From the NCBI GenBank assembly GCA_028554755.1, contig JAPTOF010000014.1:6262001-6326000 (forward strand): DNA of 64,000 bases, given 5' to 3'. How positions within the stretch are numbered: position 1 is the first letter of the stretch; the number at the start of each line of letters is the position of its first letter. The notes beneath the pieces were generated by a model. It made no database searches. It saw only the letters and a program-made list of their open reading frames with translations, and was not told the origin of the DNA. This document shows, piece by piece, positions 10,811 to 22,941 of the stretch. Both the position numbers and the translations under genes were made by a program. The DNA is from Cordia subcordata. Taxonomy: Eukaryota > Streptophyta > Magnoliopsida > Boraginales > Cordiaceae.

Positions 10811-13642
10811 TTAATTACATGTTAATATTACAACGTCACAACAAATAAGCATAAAATAATTACACGTTAACATTACAACGTCACAACAAATAAGCATAAA
10901 ACAATCACAAGTTAACATTAGAACGTCACAACAAATAAGCATAAAACGATTACACAATAACATTACAACGTCAAAACAAATAGACATAAAATGATTACAT
11001 ACTGAACTTATGGCAACTGTTAAACATAACGTATTACGCATTTTGGTTGTTGGGCAAATTGAAGCAGTGTGACCTGGTTGACCACATGCTATACACCTTC
11101 GTCGTCCACGGCGGTTCGAGTTATCTATCTCGTTTGGGATGCGCTGGCCTCCGGCTCGACCTCATCTCTGTCGAACACGACTTGGGTTCGGATGCAACGT
11201 CCATTCAGACGCTGGAGGCCAATAAAATTGGTGTCCAAGAGGCTCGAATGTCCGCCAATAGGTATCTTTGTATGATTTCACTGTCAGCTATTAAGGTATC
11301 ATGTTCTCTACATTAAACTCCCTAAACCGAGCAACAGTTTGCACATGCGAGCATGGCAAGTGATATTCAACCCACTTGCCGCAAGTACACGTACTTTCTT
11401 CCCAGTCGACAACTTGGTTTGGCGGATTCTCGTTCCATCGCACTGGCAATAGACCGCCCTGGTATCTATCATCCTCTCTGAAACTAAGTACGTGATGGCG
11501 ATGTGACGAGGTCTCCCACTTCTCAAATAGCTCCCTCACACTAGGAGGGAGTCAATGACCTTCACTTTCCAACTGCATGGCATGGACCAACCGATCATGA
11601 AAGTAACCTTTTATCTTCATAAAAGTATTAGTAACAAGGGCTGTGATGGGTAAACCCCTTGCACCGACGAGGACACCGTTGAAGCATTCGACATTATTTG
11701 CGGTCATCACACCCCATCTGAATCCCCTATCAACACTCATGGTCCATGTATCGACAGGGATATCGGATAGGAACTTGTGTACTCGTCTGCCAACACCGTT
11801 CTGACTAGGGTCTACAGCAAGGATCATGTTCATTGCATGCAAATGTTTGCGTGCTTGACATCCTTGGCCAGCTATCCAACACGTCTTTAATGAATTGATT
11901 CCGCCATCTTTTCATCACATTGCTCTTCAGATGTCTCAAGCAGATGCGATGTTTTATTTGAAGTTGACCGTCACGTGTAACCCATTCGATTGCAGATGCG
12001 ATGCCTGCACGCCTATCTGAAATGATACACACTTAGGGCATCCCGGTGAAAAAGTTCTCACGTAACTGATGTAAGAACCACGACCAAGTACGAGTTGTCT
12101 CTGCGTCCACAACGGCAACACTTGGCAGTTGGCGTCTGTGGCTAATGCAACTAGGAGATGACCCTTGTACTTCCCTCGCAAATGTGTGCCGTCAAGCAAA
12201 ACAACGGGCTTACAATGCCTCCACGCTGTGATGCATGGACCTAACGCCCAGTAAACCATGTCGAAAATTTTTTCAGCCTACGTTGAGCCTTCAGCGAACC
12301 TATATCTCACAACACTACCTGGATTTGTGGCCATCACGGCACCTAGAAACTATGGGAGCATTTGATACGACGTGTCCCAATTGCCATACACTAGTAGAAA
12401 TTGCTTTATTTCGGCCGTTCCATGCTTTTCCGTAACTGACATTCGTGTTAAGCTTCTCCTTCATGTGAGCTTGGATAAGCCCGACCTCGTAATCAGCCTT
12501 CTTAGCTATGAAATGCCTCACCAAATATCTAACCAATCCTGAGGTCAAATTTATGTGCCTCGACGCAGTTATTTGCGCCATACATACATGTCTGGCGTCA
12601 TACTGCGTGATCTCCCACTATTTGTGCGTTGCTTTCCTTATTACACGTACATACCATGGGCATTCTATATTTCCACTGTGTGCTTCCCTACATCGTACCT
12701 TCCACAGGGTCTTACTCGACTTGACGACCCTATATTCTTTTTGTATTCTTATTGCGTACTGTTGAACAGCCCTTATCCCATCCACTTTGGATGGGAACAC
12801 CATTCCTTTGGCTAGTTCCATCTTGTCCAGGTCCCATACTGGACGTTTGGTGACCTTGTACCTGCTTGTCGTGTAGAACTCATTCCCAGCAGTATGGAAC
12901 TCCACTGCTTTCTCCTCATTTACCTCCGCCTCTGCATCGACATCCGGTCCTTCTATCTCGTTCTCAATTTGGTAGTTCAAACTTGCTTCTGAGATTGCAT
13001 CTTCTTCTTGATCGTTCAATTCACAGTCCTCGTTTTCCTCGTCTACCTCTGACAAAACAGTATCTGCTGCAACGTCACATCTCTCCTCCGTGCCACCGCC
13101 ATGATGAGAGGGTCCTCCGACTTCAAAAGTGGAATGTGGTTGCGGGGAAATAGAAAAGTAGCAAACTCTGCCGCTGTTGTTGCAATATTGATATGTTCAT
13201 CTTCTACATACGACAGTGCTGCATTTAGGTCCGGCATGTTAGACCGGTACAGGACGTTGGGCATTATTTGCGGCACATACACGTCGTCAGACTGAACAGA
13301 CTAAACGTCCACTATTACGTGCGCCACACAGCGGTTCCATTCGCAGCGAGCAGTGCCGTACGTCTCCCGCATATCTTCATCGTCAATTATTGCACTTGGA
13401 TAATAATATATCTGCTGCAATGTAGCATCTCATCTAGGATCACGATAGCATAAGTTAACCCTATCGATGCTCGAACGCAACCTTAGTTTTCTAATTACAC
13501 GAGAAACAAATTCATCGTAAGTTGTATCTGGATGAATTTTGATTTTGCGTGGTATATTTGGACTTCTATAATCAAAACCGTAATCGGTCATTATTGTGTG
13601 ATCGTCGTAGTATAAAAGAACAGTAACCTCGGTTGAATTTAT
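10811..13642 (-). pseudogene. MULE transposase of MULE-1, disabled
   Basis: In order on the minus strand: an N-terminal region (VTVLLYYDDHTIMTDYG at about 13.6 kb); an acidic linker; a MuDR-type DNA-binding region (GMVFPSKVDGIRAVQQYAI, CPWYVRVIRK, 12.6-12.8 kb); the DDE core with LLDGTHLRGKYKG (first D, about 12.19 kb), ISDRRAGI (second D, about 12.02 kb) and NNVECFNGVL (E, about 11.69 kb); a SWIM zinc finger CTCGKWVEYHLPCSH (about 11.37 kb); and a CCHC knuckle CIACGQPGH...C (about 11.08 kb). The triad is present. Lesions include ATA in place of the probable ATG (13640-13642), TGG to TGA in RDPR-D, CAG to TAG after VDV, a TAG after RKATHK, and at least three frame changes (near 13155, 12360 and 12105). 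The frame runs on past the zinc knuckle into the 45-bp repeats, so the true stop is uncertain. Confidence 0.82.
10821..11000. repeat. Four tandem 45-bp repeats at the transposase 3' end
   Basis: Units start at 10821, 10866, 10911 and 10956 and share ACAACGTCACAACAAATAAGCATAAAA in slightly varied form. Since 45 is a multiple of three, the minus-strand frame stays open and reads as a 15-residue cysteine-rich unit (FMLICCDVVMLTCNY-like). The frame is continuous with the CCHC end of the transposase. Confidence 0.85.
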
Positions 13643-14059
13643 TCTTTTAGGTATTTTGGTAGAAACTTATACTAATAAATTGAATGAATTTGGTAGAAAG
13701 TTTATTTGGTGAAAAGTTATTGTGATGGGTAACGGATTGAATGATCCGGTGGAGGAAGTGGTTGGGGTTTATTTAGGCAGAAAACGAATTCTGGGAGTGC
13801 TATTTTTGAAATTTCCCGTGACGTGAAGTGACTAAAGCTTGATTTGTGGCAGCGAATATATTCCGGATACTGCAAACGCACTCTCAGAATGCGCTGCTAA
13901 GAATATTTTCTCGTCATCGTAATCAAATCAAATCGGAATCAAATCAGATTTTGGTAGGGTGACAGGGAAACCCAGAAAACGGGTTCCAGAAGCGCGGAAT
14001 GCATTCTAAGAATGCGAGAGCACTCCTGGAGCGCAGCTGCATTCTCGAAATGCGTTCCA

Positions 14060-14180
14060 CGCTCTGGGATTGCGTGTCGCTCGTTTTTGGAACCAAATTG
14101 AGTTATTTTTCAAAACGCTTTACGAACAGAGTTAGTTTTGCATAACATTTTAATTTTTGGGTCAAAAATAAAAAAAGTCC
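14060..14180. repeat. Right terminal inverted repeat of MULE-1
   Basis: Read on the minus strand from 14180, it matches the left arm from 6938 over about 120 bp with roughly one change in five bases. The block just inside (13865-14060) is full of alternating CATTCT / AGAATGCG inverted motifs that can fold. Confidence 0.85.
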
Positions 14181-14189
14181 GCCACTCTC
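14181..14189. repeat. Right 9-bp target-site duplication of MULE-1
   Basis: GCCACTCTC, identical to 6929-6937. Confidence 0.88.
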
Positions 14190-14289
14190 TCCAAGAGTAG
14201 CAGAACAAATCTGATGAATATTTTGTTCAAAGTTGAGAATATTTTAATTAAAATTGTGTATGTGCCATTCACAGGTGTAAACCGTTTAG

Positions 14290-14570
14290 TTTACAGGTGT
14301 AAATATGTTGGTGAGAAGTAATGAACATGTAATATAAAAATTGTAAACGTATAATATAAAAATTATGAAAATGTAAAAATTGTGATAATGTAATATAAAC
14401 TTTGTGCACATATAAAAATTATGAACGTACGAAAATTAAGAACATATAATATAAAGACTGTGAAATAAAAATTGTGAATATATAATATAAAGATTTGTAT
14501 ATATAAAAACTGTGATCAAAATGTAAATTTATTAAAATAAAATTTTAAAAATAAATTATAATTTTTATAT
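14290..14570. repeat. Degenerate AT-rich tandem repeat
   Basis: Repeats of about 20 bp built on ATAATATAAAAATTGTGAAC. A similar phrase recurs at 37.69-38.01 kb, so it may be a dispersed family. Confidence 0.6.
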
Positions 14571-16148
14571 TTTTCTATAAACAAGTCAATTCCAAAAAAG
14601 CCAATAATATGATTGATTGATTTGCTCCCTATGTCTTTTTTGTCAAAGCAGGTACGTTTGATTTTTTAATAAGAATTTAGACTTAAAAAAAGAAGAAAAG
14701 ACATTTTTTATGGGCCTACTGCAGCCAGAACAACATAAAAACCAGCGCGTGAAGAGCAATCGCAGGTGGGTGCACCGTTCTTGGTAGGGGGCATGTAAAT
14801 TAAGGTGCACGATATACGAACTGGACCAAAAATGATAAAAACTTGAAGCACACTGGTTCATTTAATTCTCAATAACCAACATCCTGAATGACATTTCTAA
14901 GCATCTGATATATGTGAAATATGGAGTCCTTCAACGGCCCAATTAATGACTGATATAGCTCATGAGAGTTAGATATTGGGACACCTTTCAACAGATAACA
15001 TAATAACCTCATCGAGATCATATCCACACAAAAGGAAGCAGAGGAGTAGATGAAAGACATAAGAATACCACATGTTTACCCTGTACATATGGCACCTATG
15101 ATCACAAACATAAGAATAACAGCCTCTTTTTTGTCTGGTTATTAATCTTGCTTATTTAACCGAATAAAATAAAAACAGTAAAATCTGTTTACGCATAGAT
15201 CACAAATGAAAAGTTACCTTCTGAGAAGATATTAATCGTAGAGAAAATAACTTAGGACAGGGAAAAGCCCAATATTTTCTTTTCTCACCCTAACGGATGA
15301 GGAAATTCAAATGTTGACTGGAGTGTGCTTCATATTCTCGCTTTACCAGACCACCTAAATTTCTTCTCCAAAACCTAGGAAAATGCAGTTGCTCTGAGGG
15401 GCAGTTAATAGATGGAGCCTAGAAAAGCACAGATTCCCAAAACCAAAGGTTCCGATGCTATATACTGATCCAAGCCCGTTTCTTTATGCTAACTTACTGA
15501 CCCAACTTTTGTTGTTTGCAAAAGAGGGGGGACAAAATAAAAATGAAAAATCCCTAAGGGCTAATGATTCGTGCAATTGTACCTAAACAGAGAGTGGAGA
15601 ACAGGTATTATATCTGTACTTCTGGAAAGAAATAAAAGTAATACAAATCCCGAAGAAAAGTTTCGCCCACATATACTGACTCGGGTATTTTGCTTTTTCC
15701 CCTAATTAATACTAATTGATGAGAAAGAAACTGTATGACTTTTAAATAAAATATCAGAATATAAATGCAACTTCACAATCAACAGCAGTCCTCCAAACAT
15801 TTAAATCTGATTCCTTGAATGGTCATATAGACTTATTTTCAGCATCTTATATTGATATAAATACTTCGAATCAATTATTTAGTGTGAGGTCTTAAGTCGT
15901 CTTATATATAGCAACCACAACATTCTCATGGTTTATGTAGGTTAGGCGGAAAAAGGTCAGTCCCCAAGCCTGTCTGAAGACAGCAAGTGAAGCTAAACTA
16001 TATTCAAGGTCTCTAAGATGCACACATTATATATACGAGATACTGACATCTCATTAATGTTCAGAACACTTGGAAAAGGAATATCCTGACTAGAAACTAC
16101 AAATAACAGAATTAATGTGACTTGGAAGGTAAAAAAAATAAAACATAC
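14571..16148. other. 3' flank or unresolved 3' end of the NDR locus
   Basis: The last NDR coding exon should lie here, since the last recognised exon ends with an open phase at 16149, but no NDR C-terminal sequence could be identified. The minus-strand frames at 14643-14861, 14869-15060 and 15993-16205 have no recognisable domain. Confidence 0.4.
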
Positions 16149-18500
16149 CAGAAGAATTGCGCAATATTTTGACTGCCTCAAAATTCTTGTATGTATAACC
16201 AACAAAACTTAAATCTGTAGCATTTAAGCGAATCTGCCACAAAGAACAATGAGACAATAATACCGCAATTAATATGTGTAGCAGGAAAGAAAAACCTCTT
16301 AACAAACGATAGGACTTTCTTAGAGAGTATCATAACTGATACATGAAGGCAAAAATATATGGAAATTACAGCAACATGCTCAAATGGGTCTACAAAAGAG
16401 GAAATAGAACAGAATGGAACTTTATGATTGTCGGTAGGTAGAGGATAATGAACACAAGGGTGCATCACTAGCAGGCTGTGGTATCACATCCCAAAATATA
16501 TAATGTAGCGGCATCATAGAAACTTTAATCTGCTAATCTGCTCTGCACTTCATTAACTTCTGCTCATTTTCTCGAGAACTCCCTGTTTCGAATTTCCTAT
16601 CGTGGAAAGCATAGTGTTGTAACCTAGTTCTATATTTATGTCTTCCAATTTCGTCTTGCTCTTTGAGAACCGAGAGCTTATTATACATATAGAACTGAAA
16701 TATACTTTTCTTTTCATCAAGCACACTCTCAATTTTTTTTCTCCAATTATTTAAGAAAGCACTTAATGAACAAATTGGCCACAAATTAGCCTCCAATATA
16801 ATGCAAAGAACTATGACATGCATATTGTCACCTTTTTATTATAGGTATGGATGCAAATTCTAAATCTCCTATAATTTTGGTGAATCTTGGAGGAGATGTT
16901 AAAGAAACCCTCAATATGAAACCACACGAAGGTGAAGTTGAGCTCTATCAATATAGAGGTTTGGAGGATTACACTGACAGCTCAATTATTTTTATAAGCT
17001 TTTATGATATTGGAACAATAAAAACAAAATATACTACTCATACCCAATTATCACTCATCAAAACAAGCCTTAATGACAGATCTTAGTTTGATACATGATC
17101 TTATCAGAGTTTTATTTTGCACAACTGTGCAGACAAATACCTACAAGGCAAGCTTCCCAGAATGGTTTCAATCTGCGAAGTTTGCATTTGCAAGTGAAAC
17201 ATGCAAAATTAACAAGAGTGTCATTGGCATATAATCAACCAAGTTAGGCTTCCTTTTCATGTTGAAACAACAGAGAACACACCTTTCTCTGAGATCCAGA
17301 AGTAGTTTTCTCGAGTGGAGGATTCACCTGTGACAAAATTGTAACAAGAGGCATATAAGCTAACAAAAGTGGGTGAAACATGCACAACTAAACATCTGCA
17401 GACCAATGACAATATCTAGATATAAGCTCGAGGCTTCCAGAGAAGGAATTTTTACCCATTTATATGCCGCTCAATGTTTCAGGAACTACCACAAACTTCT
17501 GGAGATACAGAAAAGTTTACCTGGTTCCTCTTACGTTTCTCTCAGTTTCTTTTAGAATAGAGGTGACGGTATGACAATAGCTAGAAATGCGTTTGTGGCA
17601 ATCCAAAATTGCAATCCATGCATAGATTTTTGTACATGGCTACAATTTAACCTAAACTTTGAAAGAAGAAAGAAATCTTCTGCAGGAGTAAGATTGCTAA
17701 GCGTTAAAAGGGCATAAAGAAGTCGATCAATCCATATACTCTATGAAGCACCAAAACACTCTGGGGTCACATATTGCGTGTCCTACATGGTCCGAGACGT
17801 GTCAGATACACTGGGACACGCTGAGGGACACATTTGGACGTGCACAGGGTATTCTAATAAAACTTTTTCAGAACTTTTGGGGCTCCAATGAAATTTATGA
17901 AATATTGTGCATATATGTGTGTGTGTACATATAATGCTTGAACATACGGAAAACTGTTTAGTCTCCATTCCTATATCAAGAATGCCTTATTACTTCTAAA
18001 TTAATATTGATAATATTGATATTGGTGTATTTACTATATCAGTGTGTTGCATGTCTGCATATCACATCTGTGCTTCCTAGTTAAGGTGCATAAATTACAA
18101 ATCAAGTTCACAGACAGTCCAACATTTGACAGCTAACATGTACAGGAACAAAGATTCTTGAACGCTGAAAAGTATCCTCCCAGCTTGGTTAATTAAGGCT
18201 CGAAATTCCACCCACAAAGGTAACTTAAAATAGCTTCTCATGAAGAACTTAGAGATCACAAGAGCAGCACATTCACATACATAACAGAAGTTCTGCAACA
18301 GATTTTACGTGTCGGCCCCCGCGCAGCTGGGGGGGGTCCACGGTGCGGGGGGCCGTCCTTTGAAAATCACTATTTGTAACGTCCTACCTCATCAAATTTC
18401 ATAAAATTTTGAGTGTCAAGTTCTCCATTGACCTCTGGCTCATATGCTGCCTCCATGTCATAAAGTTTGTCCCACGCAATGTCTTTGAACCAGGATGAGC
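16149..18500 (-). pseudogene. NDR exons 9 to 11 (C-tail)
   Basis: Exon 9 (18388-18500) encodes the HPWF region and NGELDTQNFMKFDE; it is 113 nt where 114 is needed, with one T missing in CATCCTGGTTC (about 18490-18495). Exon 10 (17283-17327) encodes VNPPLEKTTSGSQRK. Exon 11 (16149-16233) encodes DLSFVGYTYKNFEAVK, the hydrophobic-motif part of the AGC tail. A last exon is expected but was not found. Confidence 0.82.
18311..18358. other. Isolated GC-rich hairpin block
   Basis: About 48 bases are almost all G and C inside AT-rich intron DNA, with GGCCCCCGC (18314-18322) able to pair with GCGGGGGGCC (18345-18354). It lies 30 bases beyond the donor of NDR exon 9. Origin unknown. Confidence 0.6.
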
Positions 18501-18587
18501 CTATCATGTTCATAAAGAAATCAGGGAAAATTAGGTTACTAATAAATAAATTATTACAGGTATAACATCACAGTTATCAGAAGACAC

Positions 18588-20714
18588 CTTTATTTCATCT
18601 GCCCCATTAGAACCCAGCCGATGTTCAACGTCACAAAGCAACCTGCAGATGAGGTCCTTTGCTTCAGCACTTATTCTTGCTTCTTCTGGAAATTTAACAA
18701 AATGCTTCCATTGCAAAATCTGAAATAGTGGGCGTTGCATGTCAAAGCATATGAACCATATTCAGTGGCGTCTCCAGTAATAGCTGATAGCAAGTCATGG
18801 GAATGTAAACATGTTTAGGACGCTTAAACCCTTTATTCTTTAATTACAAATATAAGTCAGAAAAAAGAAAGCAAGAAATGGACAAAAAAGAAAAACTGAA
18901 ATTGTAAGCTAGAAGTGTATAAAATCCTAATATAACTTGAGTAGTTTGCTGAGTTTCCTAACTAGCCGAGCAACATTACCTGTCAGCTTAATCCTAAATT
19001 CACCTCTGTCATCAATTACATCATTAATTGACACAAGTTCAAGGTTGCTTCGTCTTAGCTTTCACTGAACAACTTTTTCATTTATGTCATTATAAAGAAC
19101 TAAATGTCCTGAAAGTCCACATTTACTAAGTGTGCTGATACCTTTCAAATTTTCATTCCTTTTCCCTTTCCCCAGAGGGACTAGACAGCATAAATTTTTG
19201 CCACAAAGATGATTGGATTCTACTTTAACTCGTTAATAAGTATGAACCACCACCTCTCTCTTTTTGTCCTTTGTTTTCCATATGCTTCAAAGGGAATTTT
19301 TGAAGCCAACAATCTTAACATTTGTATCTCACAGAATGATGTAATACTTAAATTGAAAGACATCATCATCACAACATTATGAAACAGTCAAGAGTAATAG
19401 CATAAATCATCAATGCTTTTGTTGTTGATCAAATAAACTGCATATTTTCAAATAAGGAACCCTAAAAACAATGTTGTTACTTCAAAATTTCTACAGAAAT
19501 AGACTCCTAGGATACAAGGTAATATAATTCCACATGTATCTTATTATTAAGAGAAAGTGCATAGGACGTTTCTATACCTTTCTGCAAGTAGTGATTGGGT
19601 CATCAGCATAGAAGGGAGGATAGCCCACAAGAATCTCAAACATAATAGCACCAGGCGACCACCTGCAATCAGTCATTGATCACAACCCAGACATGACTTT
19701 TATATGCATCTCAGAGTGATATCTGAGAATCATCCATAGTATGCAACAGCTTTCTGGTATAGACATATTATTCTGTTGCTAATGCTCATCCCTACAGCTT
19801 ATGGCTAAACTGACCAAATAACAAAGAAAACTCCGAAGGAGAATAGCCTGCTACAGATTTAAAAATTTCTTGTTTGTCCATGTTTATTTAAAAAGGAGAA
19901 GATTCAGCTAACAATTTATTCAAAATCTAATGTCATCAAATTCCACAAGACGAAAGATGAAAACAATGAACTTGAATCTTCAAAACTGGTAAGAAGTAGA
20001 AAATGCCTGATTTATCGTAAAAGAAAGAAGCTATAACAATCATCTTCGATCACAGACCATGATGATAAACCAAAAGCGGCTGAGTAAGGCCCTTCCAGTC
20101 TTTAAGGTGAACGCTCTATTGTGTCCTAACAGCTAATCAGATCCAGATGCTGTCTTGTAATCTTCAAAGTACCTTGTATACATCACCTGCCTCCTCCACC
20201 GCTGATGTAACTTTGTCAACGAGGCTAATTTTGAAACCATGTAGAAACTTTATAGGACTCTGGATAAGGTACATCAGCTTAGTTTGATCATTTATAGAAT
20301 TTCTATGCGGCAACTCCCTGTGAGTTATCAACAATTTGGAACTAAGCCAAATGTTGTTTGCCTTTTAACAATTTGTGAGTTTAATGAATATTCTCTAACC
20401 CACATTTTTAATTTTCATAACATACTTAACTTGAAAGAGGCACATAATCTATAAAGATAAGAGCTAACACTTCAACAAAGAGACACTTGTTAATGGTAGC
20501 CATATACAAACAATACTGAATTACACTATCTTAACATAGACAAGTTAAAAAGTTGATTTCAAAGGCAAATTTTAGATTGGCAAGAAAGCATCCTTTAAAG
20601 AGCAATCCAAACAAATATTTCTAAATAAACTAACCAATTATACTCCATGCCATAACCTTTTTTCTGTAATACTTCTGGAGCAATATAATCAGGGGTTCCC
20701 ACCGTCAAGAAGGC
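18588..20714 (-). pseudogene. NDR exons 6 to 8 (activation segment and C-lobe)
   Basis: Exon 6 (20635-20714) encodes TVGTPDYIAPEVL; exon 7 (19578-19662) [19 protein letters not shown], with proline for the usual leucine of WSLG; exon 8 (18588-18719) ILQWKHFVKFPEEARIS and CDVEHRLGSNGADEIK. Phases fit, no stop is present and all borders are GT-AG. Confidence 0.88.
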
Positions 20715-20971
20715 CTATCACGAGAACAATAAATATCGTAAACAGTGGGTGGAAAATGCTTAAACATTTGTAAGAATGCTATTGCCAATTTCAACATCTT
20801 TCTTCAAATGCATTTACCATGGAAAAGGTAGTTTATTGTTTCAATAATAGATTGTGCTCACATGTAATAACTTCTTTCAATATTAATAATTTTTCTAGCA
20901 ACTGGATCGAAATGTAGAAACCCATCTTGACATTGTAGGTATCACCAAAATACCACATAAACAAAAACTAA

Positions 20972-21438
20972 GGATGCATTTGGTTTGCCTGTTTTCTATT
21001 CTCATTTTCACAAAAAATGAAAATTAGAATAGACAACTCATTTGGTTAACTATTTTTGTTTTTATTTTCAAAAAATATAAAACAGTTTCCTAGGAAATCA
21101 GAAAATATCAAAAAAGTATTTTCTCTAAAAGCAAGGTAACAATTTTGTAAATAACTCCATAAGATTTAGAAAACAAGGCGGAAATTTTGCAAATAACTCT
21201 ATAAGATTTAGAAAATAAGGTGGCAGTTTTGTAAATATATCTAAAAAATTTAGAAAACAAGGTGGCAATTTTATAAATATCTATAAAAAATTTAGAAAAT
21301 AAGATGGCAATTTTGTAAATAAACATCAAAAAGAAAAACACTTTTGTTAACCAAACACATTCTCTAAATTTTAGAAAACAGAAAATGAGAACTGTTTTCA
21401 GAAAATGACAACAGAAAATAGGCAAACCAAAAGCAACC
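20972..21438. mobile_element. Tourist-like MITE in NDR intron 5
   Basis: The ends are inverted copies: GGATGCATTTGGTTTGCCTG on the left, and GGTTGCTTTTGGTTTGCCTA when the right end is read inward. Both sides carry the 3-bp duplication TAA (20969-20971 and 21439-21441), as expected for PIF/Harbinger-derived MITEs. It lies in the intron between exons 5 and 6. Confidence 0.75.
21125..21330. repeat. 42-bp tandem repeat inside the Tourist-like MITE
   Basis: Four to five units of 42 bp built on AAACAAGGTGGCAATTTTGTAAAT...ATTTAGA. The minus-strand open frame here (14-residue repeat IYKIATLFSKF-like) is a product of the repeat and not a gene. Confidence 0.8.
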
Positions 21439-22580
21439 TAAACATCTCATGCAGGGCCAGATCTTACATAATACAATAACTGTTGCAAGATATGAAATAT
21501 AAGCCATTTAGATATCTTTCTGCAAAATAAAAATTATCAGGATTTCATACACGTCCATTACATAAGATTTGAAACTAAAATGACAATGATATATTGACTA
21601 TAAATACATAACCAGTATAGGAATTTCGCCTAAGGTCATGAGATAAGCATACTGTAGGAGCAAGGACAACTAGGAGATCCTACAATAAAACAAGATCTTG
21701 CCTGTCTAAAAGCAGTAGCACTTGGGTCTCCAAATAGGTATTTTCAGTATGATATTGAAAGTTGAAAAATGACAGCAAGCAACCATTAACATAAAGAAAA
21801 AGTAAATTTGGCATTTGAATCCAGAAAACAAGGCTGATATTTCATTACACCTTCGTGAGGTCTCAATATTATAATGGATCAGTTCCTCATTTAATTTAGA
21901 TAAGCTGGAAATTAAGTTTGAGAACAATTAACAACTTTGGCCTATTATAATCCAAATCCAATTCTTAACCTTTGAATCTACAGCTTAATACAATCTCTAA
22001 GTGAATCTAAGAGAATAAAAGGCAAGTCCATGTTAAAAGAATGGGTGAGAACCACTGAAAATTTTTGATTTTCCATTTAACGCATACCAGTGTTAACCTC
22101 AAATCTCTAGAGTTGCAATTATTTATTTGATTCTTCTTGCATCTATCATTTTGAGTTTTGAGTGATGGCAATCAAAACCTTGTCTAATAGGATTTTACCG
22201 CAATTAGAAGTTTTAATAATTCTTCAGAAAATTCAAACAATTCTAGGTTGCACACTTGTTTCACTATAATACAAAAATCACATCATAAAAACATGGCAAT
22301 TCCTTATAAGGCATAATTTTATGCAAATGGCCGGGAAATAGAAAATTAACCTTCTTAGTTATACCGAAAATATCTGACTCAGGTCCAGGATCATGAATGA
22401 TATTCAACTTTATTCACAGTTAATATTTCACATAACTTCTTAGATTCTCCACTATACTGCTAACATATGACTTATAAAGGTCTAAATAACACATCAAAAG
22501 AAGATATATCTTGCCTTTTTTTCTTTATGGCTCTAGTAACTTACTGCACCATGTAATTTTCAAGTAAAAGTTTAGGTTAC

Positions 22581-22823
22581 CAATTTTCTCCTGTTTATTT
22601 GCCAATGCTGCAGTTGTTCAAGAGAGCTATTCCAGCTGCTTCCATTTCCCTTAATGGGGAAGTGCCCATTACTATCAACTGATCCCCTCAGTTTCTCATC
22701 ATTCATCACTTCATTTTCATTTATCGTGGATAAATTTGAACAGTCAAGAGGCTTGCAAAGACCAAATCAGAGAGCCTTATATGACCATTTTTGTCTAAGA
22801 GAAGGTTGTCAGGTTTAATATCT
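22581..22823 (-). pseudogene. NDR exon 5 (catalytic loop, DFG, NDR insert) with one-base deletion
   Basis: Acceptor GCTAGCAG, donor TTG/GTAACC. It opens with the rest of HRDIKPDNLLLDKNG and then LSD. The DFG motif reads GATTTGGTC (about 22763-22768), one T short, so the frame shifts. In the next frame the sequence continues as LCKPLDCSNLSTINENEV, the insert typical of NDR kinases. Confidence 0.9.
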
Positions 22824-22941
22824 CTGCTAGCAACAGACAATCAGAATTCACATGAAATACTATTGCTGCGAATTAAAAAGTTCTATCACACTAGAAATTT
22901 GATTTCCTAGTAATTGGTGTCTTACTGTGCCAAATACTAAC

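Larger units (their letters stand above)
6938..14180. mobile_element. MULE-1: complete but decayed Mutator-like element with PMD cargo
   Basis: The 7,243-bp element is bounded by inverted repeats of about 120 bp. The left end is GGAATTTTTTTTTT; the right end, read inward, is GGACTTTTTTTATTTTTGACCC. The two arms share AAAATGTTATG, TAACTC(C/T)GTT and AATTTGGTTC in order. Both ends are flanked by the 9-bp sequence GCCACTCTC. Inside are a plant mobile domain gene (+, 8194-10689) and a MULE transposase with MuDR DNA-binding, DDE, SWIM and CCHC regions (-, about 13642-11040), arranged tail to tail. Both genes carry in-frame stops and frameshifts, so the element cannot move by itself. Sub-terminal arms contain repeated GGAACGCG / AGAATGCG motifs (7245-7275 and 13868-14070). 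Confidence 0.9.

Noticed and set aside
10821..11000. Possible CRISPR-like array (regular 45-bp units)
   Set aside because: Units are contiguous, with no unique spacers, and lie in a plant transposon; it is a minisatellite.
21108..21425. 105-codon minus-strand frame with 14-residue repeats
   Set aside because: It is translation of the 42-bp minisatellite inside a MITE.
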